This document shows positions 16,650 to 26,181 of a stretch of DNA of 64,000 nt, one piece after another. Each line of letters opens with the position of its first letter. Within the stretch, counting starts at the first letter, position 1. The notes below the pieces were generated by a model. It saw nothing but the letters and a program-made list of their open reading frames with translations, was not told where the DNA came from and searched no databases. Source of the DNA: Seonamhaeicola algicola. GTDB lineage: Bacteria; Bacteroidota; Bacteroidia; Flavobacteriales; Flavobacteriaceae. The position numbers and the translations under genes are program-made. The stretch covers positions 556,691-620,690 of the forward strand of contig NZ_VOSC01000025.1 of assembly GCF_007997385.1 (NCBI RefSeq), written 5' to 3'.

Positions 16650-18152
16650 ATGAAATCATACAAAGAACAACATAAACCCGCATCAGAATTTGAAACTAGG
16701 TCAGATTATTTAGACCATGAGCTGCAAATTATGAAACCTAAACGTTATAGGTTAAATCTGCCAGGTAGAGATTTTAGATTTGAGTTTGAAGATTTAGTAC
16801 CCGCATTAGCTGGAACTTTAGGTATAATTGCCATGTACTCATCTGTTATGATGGCGTGGGCTAAAGGTTTAACCGAAGCTTGGGACCACGTAACTTTAGG
16901 TAAAGAATTTGCTATTGAAGTTTCAAGAGTAGAAATGCTTATTCCAGCTCTGTTATTTGTTGTATTAGCATCAGGTTTTATAAATCCAAGAGCTAATTTA
17001 GCTGGTAACCATGGGCCCATGATTCCTCTAATAGCAAGTATTGCTTTGGCAGGAGCACACCCTTTAGCATTAGCCATTTTAATAGGGATATTAGGGTTAT
17101 TGCTAAGTATTTTTAAAGGAGGTTCACGTCTTGTTAATTTAACAAGTAAAGGAGTTGCTGGTGGGTTACTAATATTTTTAGGATTTACAGGAGCTTTAAG
17201 TCAAATACAAACCATGCAAACATGGGGTATGGGGCTAGAATCTTCAACTGTACAAGCGGGTTCTATGGGCTTTTTAGGGTTGGTAATTTTAGCGGTTACG
17301 GTAATACTCTACAGCTATTTAGCAAGAATTGATAAACGTTGGTTAGCTATACCTGCTTGTGCCATTACAGCATTAATAATTGCGTTAATTGGTGGTGCTA
17401 GTTTTGATTTGCAGTTTACCACACAAATGGGCTTGCCTAATCTTAATCCGGTACATTGGTGGGGTAGCACAGAAGAAGGTTGGATGCTTGGTTTACCTAA
17501 TGCACAACATTTTATAGCGTCTTTACCATTTGCAATTTTGGCAGTGGCTATGTGGTCTCCAGATTTTTTAGGACATAGAATTTTTCAGGAAATGAATTAC
17601 CCAAAAAAAACCGAAAAGGTTTTAATGGATGTAGATGATACCATGACCATGTGTTCTATACGCCAAATGGTAGGTACTGCTGTTGGTGGTGGTAACATAA
17701 CATCATCATGGGGTACCTATATGATACCTGCTGCTATAGCTAAAAGACCAATTCCTGGTGGAGCCATTCTATTAGGGTTAATGGTTATGGCTGTGGCTGT
17801 ATTAGGTAGCCCAATGGATGTAGCTGTATGGCCACCAGTAAGATGCATAGCTTTGTTAGTAGGTGTATTTTTACCTATGATAGAAGCTGGTGTGCAAATG
17901 GTAAAGCGTAGTGCCTGTGCGCAAGCAGCAGGTATTTGTGTGTTTACAGCTATGGTAACAAACCCTGTTTTAGCTTGGGCATTAGCTATGTTTTTAGATA
18001 ATAACGGTTTAATAGGCGATAAGGATAGAGCTAAAAGTTTATCAATTGTAGATAAGTTAGTAATACCTTTAAGTATTTTAATTGTTTGTATTTCAGCAAT
18101 TTTAACGGTAGGTATGTTAAAAGGTACCTATGGTATACAGGCTCTATTATAA
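16650..18152 (+). CDS. DUF3360 family membrane protein, putative anion transporter
   Basis: A 500-residue polytopic inner-membrane protein with about 11-12 hydrophobic segments after a charged ~45-residue cytoplasmic N-terminus (KEQHKPASEFETRSDYLDHELQIMKPKR). It matches DUF3360 as I remember it from Vibrio and relatives, including NLAGNHGPMIPLI, MWSPDFLGHRIFQEMNYPKKTEKVLMDVDDT and SSWGTYMIPAAIAKRPIPGG. The layout resembles the SulP/nucleobase-transporter fold in a loose way, but no substrate is established as far as I know. It begins 12 bases after pflA and ends at the operon's terminator, so it is almost certainly co-expressed with pyruvate formate-lyase; transport of formate or another fermentation acid is a reasonable inference, not shown. 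Confidence 0.8.
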   Translation: MKSYKEQHKPASEFETRSDYLDHELQIMKPKRYRLNLPGRDFRFEFEDLVPALAGTLGIIAMYSSVMMAWAKGLTEAWDHVTLGKEFAIEVSRVEMLIPALLFVVLASGFINPRANLAGNHGPMIPLIASIALAGAHPLALAILIGILGLLLSIFKGGSRLVNLTSKGVAGGLLIFLGFTGALSQIQTMQTWGMGLESSTVQAGSMGFLGLVILAVTVILYSYLARIDKRWLAIPACAITALIIALIGGASFDLQFTTQMGLPNLNPVHWWGSTEEGWMLGLPNAQHFIASLPFAILAVAMWSPDFLGHRIFQEMNYPKKTEKVLMDVDDTMTMCSIRQMVGTAVGGGNITSSWGTYMIPAAIAKRPIPGGAILLGLMVMAVAVLGSPMDVAVWPPVRCIALLVGVFLPMIEAGVQMVKRSACAQAAGICVFTAMVTNPVLAWALAMFLDNNGLIGDKDRAKSLSIVDKLVIPLSILIVCISAILTVGMLKGTYGIQALL

Positions 18153-18216
18153 AAATAAATAACTGAAGTTTGCTTAATTCAAACTTCTAAAACTTCCATT
18201 TTTTCTTTTTTTATTG

Positions 18217-18255
18217 AAAACCCCGAAGCTATAAGTTTAAAGCTCCGGGGTTTTT
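18217..18255. terminator. Terminator between the pfl operon and purL
   Basis: The stem AAAACCCCG-AGCT pairs with AGCT-CGGGGTTTT around a 10-base loop with one A-C mismatch, and is followed by a T run on the plus strand. It sits between converging units and can act in both directions. Confidence 0.88.
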
Positions 18256-18285
18256 GTTTTTATTCTTTATTTTGAAATGAAATTA

Positions 18286-21200
18286 TTATTGTTTTTCAAT
18301 CCAAAGTCTAGCATTTACAAAAGCTTCTAACCAAGGTGAAACCTCGTCTTTACGTCCATTTGGGTAATTGGCCCAGTTCCATTGAAATGTTGAACGCTCA
18401 ATATGCGGCATAGTTACTAAATGACGGCCTGTTTTATCAGTCATCATAGCGGTGTTAAAATCGGAGCCATTTGGGTTATGAGGGTATCCTTCGTAACCAT
18501 ATTTGGCAACAATATGGTATTTATCTTCAGTGTATGGTAAACTAAATTTGCCTTCTCCATGCGAAATCCAAACACCTAAAGTACTACCTGCTAAAGTAGA
18601 TAGCATTACAGAATTATTCTCTTGTATTTTTACTGAAGTAAATGAACTTTCGTGTTTATGAGAATTATTATGTGTCATTTTACCATGTTGCTCATGGTCT
18701 GGGTTTATTAAATCTAATTCCATCCAAAGTTGACAACCATTACAAATACCAACAGAAAGCGTATCTTCTCTGTCAAAGAAGTTTTTTATTACTTCATTTG
18801 CTTTTTTGTTGTATTTAATGGCACCTGCCCAACCTTTTGCAGAACCCAAAACATCAGAGTTTGAGAAACCACCAACAGCACCTAAAAATTGAATATCTTC
18901 TAAAGTTTCACGCCCCGAAATTAAATCGGTCATGTGCACATCTTTTACATCAAAACCAGCTAAATACATAGCATTCGCCATTTCGCGTTCAGAGTTACTT
19001 CCTTTTTCACGAAGTATGGCTGCTTTTGGTCTAGGGTTGAGGTTGTTTATTTCAGGAAGTTTTCCTGTAAAATGCATTGGAAATTCAAACTGTAATGGTT
19101 GGTTTTTGTAATTATCAAAACGGTCTTTTGCTAAACCGTTTGCTGTTTGTTTTTTATCTAGTAAAAATGACGTTTTATACCACATATCGCGCAAACGCGA
19201 AATAGTCATAGTAAATACATCAGTACCATTAATAACGCTTAAAACATCAGCATCCGTTACGTTTCCTATATTGAAAAACTCAATATTAGCTTCAGCTAAA
19301 ACTGTTTCAATAGACGCATCAGCAGCTTGAATAACTAGTCCTGCATTTTCAGCAAATAATAATTTAAACGAATCATTTTCAGCTAAAGCAGATAAATCTA
19401 ATTCGGCACCTAAATTATTATCAGCAAAACATAATTCAAGAAGTGTTGTTATTAATCCTCCTGAGGCTACATCATGGCCTGCAACAATTTTTTCATCTAA
19501 AATTAATTGCTGAATAGTGTTAAAAACAGTTTTTACATAATCGGCACTTTTAACCGTTGGCGCTTCGTTACCAATTTTGTTTACTACTTGCGCAAATGAG
19601 CTACCACCTAATTTAAAGTTGTCTTGCGATAAGTTGATGTAATAAATAGCACCAGCATTTTTTTGTAACACAGGTTCAACTATTTTGGTAATATCTGTAC
19701 AGTTTGCACCAGCAGAAATGATAACTGTTCCAGGAGAAATAACTTCTTCATTAGCATATTTTTGCTTCATGGATAGGGAATCTTTCCCTGTTGGAACATT
19801 CACACCTAAACCAATAGCAAATTCTGACACTGCTTGAACAGCTTCATACAAACGCGCATCTTCACCTTCGTTTTTACAAGGCCACATCCAGTTTGCAGAA
19901 AGTGATACATTTTTTAAACCGTCTTTTAAAGGAGCCCAAATAATGTTGGTTAAGGCTTCGGTGATAGAATTTCTACTGCCAGCAACCGGATCTATTAATC
20001 CAGAAATAGGCGAGTGCCCAATAGATGTAGCAATACCTTCTTTTCCTTTAAAATCTAAAGCCATGACGCCTACGTTGTTTAATGGTATTTGTAATGGGCC
20101 AACACATTGTTGTTTAGCTACTTTTCCACCAACGCATCGGTCTACTTTGTTTGTTAACCAATCTTTACAAGCTACGGCTTCCAATTGTAACAATTGGTCT
20201 AAATAATCGTAAAATTTATTTTTATTGTAAGCTACATTGGTATAGTTTCGTGTAACCGTATTATCTGTCATTATTGTTTTTGGAGAGCTACCAAACATAT
20301 CTTCCATAGCTAAATCCATAGGTTTGTTGCCTTTGGTTTTAGACTCGAATGTAAATCTATGATCGCCGGTAACATTACCAACTGTGTACATTGGCGAACG
20401 TTCTCTATCGGCAATTTTTTGTAAGGTTTCCAAATGCTTTTCAGCAATTACAAGTCCCATACGCTCTTGTGACTCGTTACCAATAATTTCTTTATCAGAA
20501 AGTGTTGGGTCTCCAACTGGTAATTTGTCTAAATCTATATGTCCGCCAGTTTCTTCAACCAATTCGCTTAAACAGTTTAAATGACCGCCAGCACCATGAT
20601 CATGAATAGAAACGATAAAGTTTTCATCACTTTCTACCATACCACGAACCGCATTTGCAGCACGTTTTTGCATTTCTGGATTAGAACGTTGTACGGCATT
20701 AAGCTCAATACCCGATTCAAACTCACCTGTGTCGGCACTGGAAACTGCTGCGCCGCCCATACCAATACGGTAGTTTTCACCACCAAGAATAACCACTTTG
20801 TCGTCTTTCTTAGGCGTATCTTTCAAGGCTTGGTCAGCTTTACCATAACCAATGCCACCTGCAAGCATAATCACTTTATCAAATCCAAGTTTGCGTGCTT
20901 CCTCTTCATGTTCAAACGTTAATACCGAACCTGTAATAAGTGGCTGCCCGAATTTGTTACCAAAATCTGAAGCACCATTACTGGCTTTAATTAAAATATC
21001 CATTGGGGTTTGGTATAGCCAATTACGCTCTTTAACTGCTTGTTCCCAAGGGCGATTTTCTTCTAAACGTGAGTAAGACGTCATGTAAACCGCAGTTCCG
21101 GCTAAAGGAATAGATCCTTTTCCGCCAGCTAAACGGTCGCGAATTTCACCACCCGAACCTGTTGCAGCACCGTTAAAAGGCTCAACCGTAGTAGGGAAGT

Positions 21201-21948
21201 TGTGCGTTTCGGCTTTTATTGAAATTACCGAATCAAAATCTTTGGTTGTGTAAAAATCTGGAATATCGGCACGTTTTGGTGCAAATTGTTCCACTTTTGG
21301 GCCTTTTATAAAAGCCACGTTATCTTTATATGCCGAAACAATATCATTAGGATTTGCTTCTGATGTTTTTCTAATTAATTTAAATAACGATGTTGGTTTT
21401 TCTTCACCGTCAATTACAAATGTTCCGTTAAATATTTTGTGACGACAGTGCTCACTGTTTACTTGCGAAAATCCAAAAACTTCAGAATCAGTTAATGGTC
21501 TGCCAATTTTTTTTGCAACACCTTCTAAATACGCCACTTCTTCATCACTTAATGATAAGCCTTCTTGTACATTATAAGCGGCAATATCGTCAATGTTTAA
21601 AATGGGTTCTGGTTCAATATTTATGGTGAATGACTCTTGGTTTAACCCTTTGAATTTTTCTGAAATCATCGGGTCATAGCCTTTAAAATCTTCAGTAACG
21701 GCAGTGAATTCTTCAATGCGAATAATGCCCTCAATACCCATGTTTTGGGTTATTTCAACAGCGTTTGTACTCCAAGGTGTTATCATGGCTGCACGTGGGC
21801 CAACAAAAAAAGCATCAATTGATGCTTGCTCTATTTTAGGCTGGTTGCCAAATAACCATGTTAATTTTGAAATAGTTTCTGGTGTAAATTCTTTTGTTGC
21901 TTGAACAGCAAAAACCTTACTGTTTTGGTTTCCGAAGAAATGAATCAT
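18286..21948 (-). CDS. purL: Phosphoribosylformylglycinamidine synthase
   Basis: The fourth enzyme of purine biosynthesis, converting FGAR, glutamine and ATP to FGAM. This is the large single-chain type (1220 residues) with an N-terminal PurS-like domain, a linker, two AIRS-type ATP-binding halves (for example TGSGGEIRDRLAGGKGS and HDHGAGGHLNCLSELVEETGG), and a C-terminal glutamine amidotransferase domain. The amidotransferase nucleophile is in VGICNGCQLWMEL, and the later HGEGKF and PHIERSTFQW supply the His-Glu pair. The call is unambiguous. It is monocistronic as far as can be seen, with the nearest same-strand upstream gene about 300 bases away. Confidence 0.97.
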   Translation of the reverse strand: MIHFFGNQNSKVFAVQATKEFTPETISKLTWLFGNQPKIEQASIDAFFVGPRAAMITPWSTNAVEITQNMGIEGIIRIEEFTAVTEDFKGYDPMISEKFKGLNQESFTINIEPEPILNIDDIAAYNVQEGLSLSDEEVAYLEGVAKKIGRPLTDSEVFGFSQVNSEHCRHKIFNGTFVIDGEEKPTSLFKLIRKTSEANPNDIVSAYKDNVAFIKGPKVEQFAPKRADIPDFYTTKDFDSVISIKAETHNFPTTVEPFNGAATGSGGEIRDRLAGGKGSIPLAGTAVYMTSYSRLEENRPWEQAVKERNWLYQTPMDILIKASNGASDFGNKFGQPLITGSVLTFEHEEEARKLGFDKVIMLAGGIGYGKADQALKDTPKKDDKVVILGGENYRIGMGGAAVSSADTGEFESGIELNAVQRSNPEMQKRAANAVRGMVESDENFIVSIHDHGAGGHLNCLSELVEETGGHIDLDKLPVGDPTLSDKEIIGNESQERMGLVIAEKHLETLQKIADRERSPMYTVGNVTGDHRFTFESKTKGNKPMDLAMEDMFGSSPKTIMTDNTVTRNYTNVAYNKNKFYDYLDQLLQLEAVACKDWLTNKVDRCVGGKVAKQQCVGPLQIPLNNVGVMALDFKGKEGIATSIGHSPISGLIDPVAGSRNSITEALTNIIWAPLKDGLKNVSLSANWMWPCKNEGEDARLYEAVQAVSEFAIGLGVNVPTGKDSLSMKQKYANEEVISPGTVIISAGANCTDITKIVEPVLQKNAGAIYYINLSQDNFKLGGSSFAQVVNKIGNEAPTVKSADYVKTVFNTIQQLILDEKIVAGHDVASGGLITTLLELCFADNNLGAELDLSALAENDSFKLLFAENAGLVIQAADASIETVLAEANIEFFNIGNVTDADVLSVINGTDVFTMTISRLRDMWYKTSFLLDKKQTANGLAKDRFDNYKNQPLQFEFPMHFTGKLPEINNLNPRPKAAILREKGSNSEREMANAMYLAGFDVKDVHMTDLISGRETLEDIQFLGAVGGFSNSDVLGSAKGWAGAIKYNKKANEVIKNFFDREDTLSVGICNGCQLWMELDLINPDHEQHGKMTHNNSHKHESSFTSVKIQENNSVMLSTLAGSTLGVWISHGEGKFSLPYTEDKYHIVAKYGYEGYPHNPNGSDFNTAMMTDKTGRHLVTMPHIERSTFQWNWANYPNGRKDEVSPWLEAFVNARLWIEKQ

Positions 21949-22218
21949 TTGTAGTGTATTACGATTGCGTTTTAAAAAGGCAAAAATACATTTTTTTAGC
22001 TATTTGATGATGATTTTTTAAAGGAAACGGTAAAGTGATATTAACAGTTTTTTAACAAGCAATTTAAAGTTGATGCCTTAGCAAACAAAATACTTTTAAA
22101 TTTACTATAATTTGAGCCCTAATTAGTACAAGGTTTTGTTATGGTTTGTTAGCTTTTGTTGTTATTTTTAAAAGCATTAATTTGGGATAGAGATGCTCCT
22201 GAAAAGTAAGCATTAGTA
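21949..22218. other. Upstream region of purL without a gene
   Basis: No open frame of credible length is seen on either strand between purL and the terminator of the RNA methyltransferase gene. A possible -7 box for purL, TATTTTTG on the minus strand, lies about 35 bases before its ATG without a clear -33 TTTG. I see no riboswitch core here (no purine-riboswitch junction that I can recognise). Confidence 0.5.
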
Positions 22219-22252
22219 AAAAAAATACCACTTTTATAAGTGGCATTTTTTT
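22219..22252 (-). terminator. Terminator of the RsmB-family gene
   Basis: CCACTT-TTAT-AAGTGG, flanked by A and T tracts that extend the pairing, lies 10 bases after the stop of the minus-strand methyltransferase gene. It is followed by a T run on the minus strand. Confidence 0.85.
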
Positions 22253-22261
22253 GTAATTTGT

Positions 22262-23473
22262 TTAGTGCTTTTCTAGCAAAGCCATGTAAAAACCATCATA
22301 GCCAGATTTGTGTGCCAATACTTTTTTATCTTCAACAAAAGTGAAAGCTTTACCAGCTTCCGATTCTAAAAAGGCATTAATTTGATTTTCATTTTCCGAG
22401 GGTAATACAGAGCAAGTAGCATATACTAGTTTTCCGCCAGATTTAACCATTTTAGAGTATTGTTGTAAAATATCTTGTTGAATACTTCTAATTTGATCTA
22501 AAAATTGAGGTTCTAATTTCCATTTAGCATCTGGGTTTCTGCGTAAAACACCTAAACCAGAACAAGGCGCGTCAATTAGAACGCGGTCGGCTTTATTGTA
22601 TAGTTTTTTAATAGGTTTTGTAGATTCAATAACCTTTAAGTCAATATTATGTACACCGTTACGTCTGGCTCTTACTTTTAATTTTTTTAGCTTACTTTCA
22701 TAAATATCCATGGCAATAATTTGCCCTTTATTTTCCATTAAAGAAGCCATGTGTAATGTTTTGCCACCAGCACCAGCGCAGGTGTCAACTACTTTAATAC
22801 CAGGTTTAACATCAAGCATTTCAGCTACTAATTGTGATGAAGCGTCTTGTACTTCAAATAATCCATCTTTAAAAGCATTGGTTACAAAAACGTTAGCACG
22901 CTCTTTAAGTTTTAAAGCTAATGGGTAGCCTTTAATAAATTCGGTTTCAATACCTTCATCAAACAATATATTTTGTAATTGCTCTTTGGTAGTTTTTAAA
23001 ATATTGGTGCGTAAAATAACATCGGCTTGTTTATTTTGTATGGCAAGTTCTTTTGTCCAAGTATCTTCACCAAGTTCTTTAGAGCCAATTTCATCAATCC
23101 AATCAGGAATAGATTCTCTAAACTTTCTAATTTTAGATAATTCATCAAATTTACCTTTAATTTTTCGTGTTGGTGTATTTGTAAAATATTTCCAATCGGG
23201 TAATTTAATACCTTTTAGTGTTGCCCAAACAGCAAATAAACGCCAAAGGTTATCACGGTTAAAAGGTTCTTTAACTTCAGCAATTTCAGCATACAAGCGT
23301 TTCCATCTAACAATATCATAAGTGGTTTCGGCAACAAAAGCGCGGTCTCTGCTGCCCCAACGCTTATCTCTTTTTAGTAGCGTTTGTATAACCTTATCGG
23401 CATATTCATCTTCATTAAATATTTGGTGTAAGCCATCAATAACGGCAAAACATAAATTTCGGTGTAATCGCAT
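22262..23473 (-). CDS. RsmB/NOP-family RNA (cytosine-C5) methyltransferase
   Basis: A SAM-dependent RNA m5C methyltransferase of the RsmB/NOP2/Sun group, likely modifying 16S rRNA. An N-terminal NusB-like helical domain (from RNLCFAVIDGLHQIF) is followed by the catalytic domain with the SAM loop DTCAGAGGKTLHMAS, the catalytic Cys motif APCSGLGVLRRNPD, and the second Cys in YATCSVLPSENE. I chose the ATG at 23473 (MRLHRNLCFAV) over the upstream ATG at 23515, because the extra 14 residues are unlike the family. Which rRNA position is modified cannot be read from the sequence. It is followed by its own terminator. Confidence 0.9.
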   Translation of the reverse strand: MRLHRNLCFAVIDGLHQIFNEDEYADKVIQTLLKRDKRWGSRDRAFVAETTYDIVRWKRLYAEIAEVKEPFNRDNLWRLFAVWATLKGIKLPDWKYFTNTPTRKIKGKFDELSKIRKFRESIPDWIDEIGSKELGEDTWTKELAIQNKQADVILRTNILKTTKEQLQNILFDEGIETEFIKGYPLALKLKERANVFVTNAFKDGLFEVQDASSQLVAEMLDVKPGIKVVDTCAGAGGKTLHMASLMENKGQIIAMDIYESKLKKLKVRARRNGVHNIDLKVIESTKPIKKLYNKADRVLIDAPCSGLGVLRRNPDAKWKLEPQFLDQIRSIQQDILQQYSKMVKSGGKLVYATCSVLPSENENQINAFLESEAGKAFTFVEDKKVLAHKSGYDGFYMALLEKH

Positions 23474-23572
23474 TGTATATAAATAAGGCTGCAAAGTTAC
23501 ACTAATTGTAAACATTTAGCCAATGTTTTTAATATTTAGCATAATAAGTTATCTTTCAAAAAAAAATAATCA

Positions 23573-24619
23573 ATGAAACATTTTTTTACCAGTTTAGTTT
23601 TGGTTTTAACCTTGGCCTCGTGTGTTAAAAAACAGACTGAAAACCCAATAGTTTTTAATAAGATTACTATTGAAACTATATTAAAAGATTCGTTGTTAAG
23701 TATAAGAGCTATTGATGTTTTAGATAAAAATAGCTTATCATTTGCGGCTAATAAAAATACCTATGGCTTGTATGATGCTAAAACTGGTAAATGGCTTATT
23801 TCAAAACTTAATTATGATAGTTTAAATTTAGAATTTAGAGCAGTAGCCAATAATAATGTTGATTTTTTTATGTTGAGTGTTGCAAATCCGGCATTGTTGT
23901 TTAAAACTGGAAATTCTGGTAAAATGGAATTGGTTTATAAAGAAATGCATGAACAAGTGTTTTATGATGCCATGGCGTTTTGGAATAAAAATGAAGGTAT
24001 TGCTATTGGCGACCAAATTGATGGTTGTTTAAGTATAATTATTACCAGAGATGGCGGTACTACTTGGCATAAAATAGCTTGTGAAAATTTACCCGAAGCT
24101 TTAAAAAACGAAGGCGCTTTTGCTGCTAGTAATACCAATATTGCTATTGTTGAAAATAAAACTTGGGTAGCAACCACTACCGGACGTGTGTATTTTTCAC
24201 CCGATAAAGGAAATACATGGCGTGTTTTTAATACACCAATTGTAAAAGCCAAAGATACTGAAGGTATTTACTCTATTAATTTTTATGATGAATTACAAGG
24301 TTTTGCTATTGGTGGAGATTATACAAAACCTAATGATAGTTCAGCTAATAAAATACGAACTATTGATGGCGGAAAAATTTGGGAATTAGTAGCTCAAAAT
24401 CAAAGTCCGGGTTACAGAAGTTGTGTGCAATATGTGCCCAATAGTAATGCAAGGGCATTAGTTGCAGTAGGTTTTAAAGGTATTGATTTTAGTAATGATG
24501 GCGGAACTACCTGGAAACATTTAAGTGATGAAGGATTTTATACCATTAGGTTTTTAAATGATACTGTTGCATACGCTGCTGGTAATGGCAGAATTTGCAG
24601 GCTTAGGTTTGTTGAATAA
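23573..24619 (+). CDS. Ycf48-like / BNR-repeat lipoprotein
   Basis: A 348-residue secreted lipoprotein (signal ending LTLASC, so Cys17 is lipidated) whose body is a beta-propeller of the Ycf48/BNR type. Repeats carry the Asp-box-like pattern DGGTTW, seen as RDGGTTWHKI, PDKGNTWRVF, IDGGKIWELV and NDGGTTWKHL. In Bacteroidota such proteins are often annotated as oxidoreductase or glycosyl hydrolase, but no catalytic residues for either are evident; a binding or assembly role is more likely. It is a single gene divergent from the RNA methyltransferase gene and ended by a strong terminator. Confidence 0.82.
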   Translation: MKHFFTSLVLVLTLASCVKKQTENPIVFNKITIETILKDSLLSIRAIDVLDKNSLSFAANKNTYGLYDAKTGKWLISKLNYDSLNLEFRAVANNNVDFFMLSVANPALLFKTGNSGKMELVYKEMHEQVFYDAMAFWNKNEGIAIGDQIDGCLSIIITRDGGTTWHKIACENLPEALKNEGAFAASNTNIAIVENKTWVATTTGRVYFSPDKGNTWRVFNTPIVKAKDTEGIYSINFYDELQGFAIGGDYTKPNDSSANKIRTIDGGKIWELVAQNQSPGYRSCVQYVPNSNARALVAVGFKGIDFSNDGGTTWKHLSDEGFYTIRFLNDTVAYAAGNGRICRLRFVE

Positions 24620-24657
24620 AAAAAAAGAGACGCTTGTTGTTAAACGTCTCTTTTTTT
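24618..24657. terminator. Bidirectional terminator
   Basis: AAAAAAGAGACG and CGTCTCTTTTTT pair around a 12-base loop, with A and T tracts on both sides. It separates the Ycf48-like gene from the converging Spy-like gene. Confidence 0.9.
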
Positions 24658-24659
24658 GT

Positions 24660-25100
24660 TTAGCGTTCTCCGCCTCTATGTTTTCTGTAGCGGTCTAGCA
24701 TTTTTCGTTTAAAATCTTCTTCGGCCACTTTAAGTTTTATAACTTTTTTAGGTGGTAAAATAGTTTTTATTTTTTCAGAAAAATTTATTCTAAGTGCGCA
24801 TAACCTAGACTCAATACTTTCTATTTTAGTCATAAGGTCTAAAGCTTTTTCATTGGTAAGCGTGCTTACATTATCCTTTATTTCTTGCCTAAGCGTGCGC
24901 ATTTCGTGGTATTTAATGGTAGCACTTTTTTTGTCGAACTCATTATACACAGGCCAGAATTTTTGTGCTTCTTTTTTAGTTAAATCTAACTGCTCTGTAA
25001 TAAACGCTACTTTTAATGATTGTATTTTTTCGCGGTTATGTTGTGCGTTTATTGTTAGCGTTATTAAACAAATTAATAGGGTTATTATGTGTTTTTTCAT
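24660..25100 (-). CDS. Spy/CpxP-like periplasmic protein
   Basis: A small secreted helical protein with a signal peptide (MKKHIITLLICLITLTINAQ). The mature part has the LTxxQ-like motif LDLTKKEAQKFWPVYNEFD and long charged helices rich in Lys, Glu and Arg, ending in a very basic tail (RKMLDRYRKHRGGER). It resembles Spy/CpxP-type chaperone-like sensors of envelope state. The start was set at 25100 because this gives a clean signal peptide; an ATG 30 bases earlier would overlap the preceding gene. It is the third gene after an ECF sigma factor and a membrane protein, so it may report envelope stress in that module. Confidence 0.75.
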   Translation of the reverse strand: MKKHIITLLICLITLTINAQHNREKIQSLKVAFITEQLDLTKKEAQKFWPVYNEFDKKSATIKYHEMRTLRQEIKDNVSTLTNEKALDLMTKIESIESRLCALRINFSEKIKTILPPKKVIKLKVAEEDFKRKMLDRYRKHRGGER

Positions 25101-25110
25101 AGTAGCTTTT

Positions 25111-25599
25111 TTAATATAAATCTTCAACATTTAAATTATTTAAAATGTAATCTTCAACAGCATCTTCTTCAATAGTGTTATATTCTATAAAATGCGTTTC
25201 GCTTAAATCGGTTTCATCTAATAAAGCGGCTATTTCGTAAGAGCTTATATCTTCTTCAATAATATAGTTTTCAACAGTTTTATAATCTAAATCAGTGGTT
25301 TCAGTAGTTTTAATATTTAAAGTGAACAATAAAACAATGGTAGCAGCTATGGCAGATATGTATACCAATTGTTTTTTGGTAAACAAATTAATAACTTTTG
25401 TTTGTTTTTTTGAAGCTGAAACTTTGTTAATTATTTCATGTTCTAGCTTATTAAAATAATCATTAGGTGTTTTAAACCCTGTGTTTTCTACTTGCGCTTT
25501 AAGTTTGATGTTGTTAATTAAGTTATCATCAAAATTATTGAAGTAGTTTTTAGGTGTTTTAAAACCGGAGTTAATAGTATGTAATTTATCTTTTTTCAT
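25111..25599 (-). CDS. Membrane protein with two GFKTP motifs, candidate anti-sigma partner
   Basis: The 162-residue protein has a soluble N-terminal half, one membrane segment (about residues 78-95, LVYISAIAATIVLLFTLNI) and an acidic C-terminal tail rich in Asp and Glu that would be periplasmic. The N-terminal half holds two near-identical motifs, GFKTPKNYF at 12-20 and GFKTPNDYF at 41-49, each followed by a short helix. It lies 33 bases after an ECF sigma gene and before a Spy-like gene. The position and topology fit an anti-sigma factor, but I recognise no known anti-sigma domain, so this is inference. Confidence 0.6.
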   Translation of the reverse strand: MKKDKLHTINSGFKTPKNYFNNFDDNLINNIKLKAQVENTGFKTPNDYFNKLEHEIINKVSASKKQTKVINLFTKKQLVYISAIAATIVLLFTLNIKTTETTDLDYKTVENYIIEEDISSYEIAALLDETDLSETHFIEYNTIEEDAVEDYILNNLNVEDLY

Positions 25600-25632
25600 C
25601 TTAATACTAAGACTGTTATTTTTTTTAAAGGT

Positions 25633-26181
25633 TTAATTGTTAGTTAAATAGCTTTCTATTTTTTTTACGGCTATGTGGTATGATGCTTTTAGGGCACCTT
25701 CACTAGTTTCTAAAATTTCGGCTATTTCTTTATATTTTAAATCTTGAAAATATTTCATATTAAACACCATTTGTTGTTTTTCTGGCAATGTAGCAATAGC
25801 GTTTTGTAATTTTAATTGAATACTATCACCTTCAAAATACACGTCGGATGTTAAATTATTTATAGCTAATTGCTGAATTTCTTCGCTAGTAATTTGATGT
25901 TGTTTTGCTTTTTTGTTTAGCAAAGTTATAGATTCATTGGTTGCTATTCTATACATCCAAGAGTATAGTTTGCTGTCTCCTTTAAAATTATGTATGTTTT
26001 TATAAATTTTTATAAAGGTGTTTTGTAGTGCATCATCTGCATCATCATGTAGCTTTACAATGTTTCTAATGTGCCAATATAACCGCTCTTTATAAAGCGT
26101 TACCAGTGCTTTAAAGGCTTGTTCTTTGTGTGTGTTAGATTTTAGTTGTTGTATTAATTCTTCTTCGTTTATCACCAGCAA
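25633..26181 (-). CDS. ECF-type RNA polymerase sigma factor
   Basis: A sigma-70 family extracytoplasmic-function sigma factor of 182 residues. Region 2 includes DDADDALQNTFIKIYKNIHNFKGDSKLYSWMYRIATNES, and region 4 has LPEKQQMVFNMKYFQDLKYKEIAEILETSEGALKASYHIAVKKIE with the recognition helix. It is the first of three genes with a GFKTP membrane protein and a Spy-like protein and probably controls that group and its own expression. Target promoters cannot be deduced here. Confidence 0.93.
   Translation of the reverse strand: MLVINEEELIQQLKSNTHKEQAFKALVTLYKERLYWHIRNIVKLHDDADDALQNTFIKIYKNIHNFKGDSKLYSWMYRIATNESITLLNKKAKQHQITSEEIQQLAINNLTSDVYFEGDSIQLKLQNAIATLPEKQQMVFNMKYFQDLKYKEIAEILETSEGALKASYHIAVKKIESYLTNN

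Noticed and set aside
20581-20922. Plus-strand frames of 66-113 codons opposite purL
   Set aside because: They are opposite a highly conserved gene and show low-complexity shadow sequence without recognisable domains.
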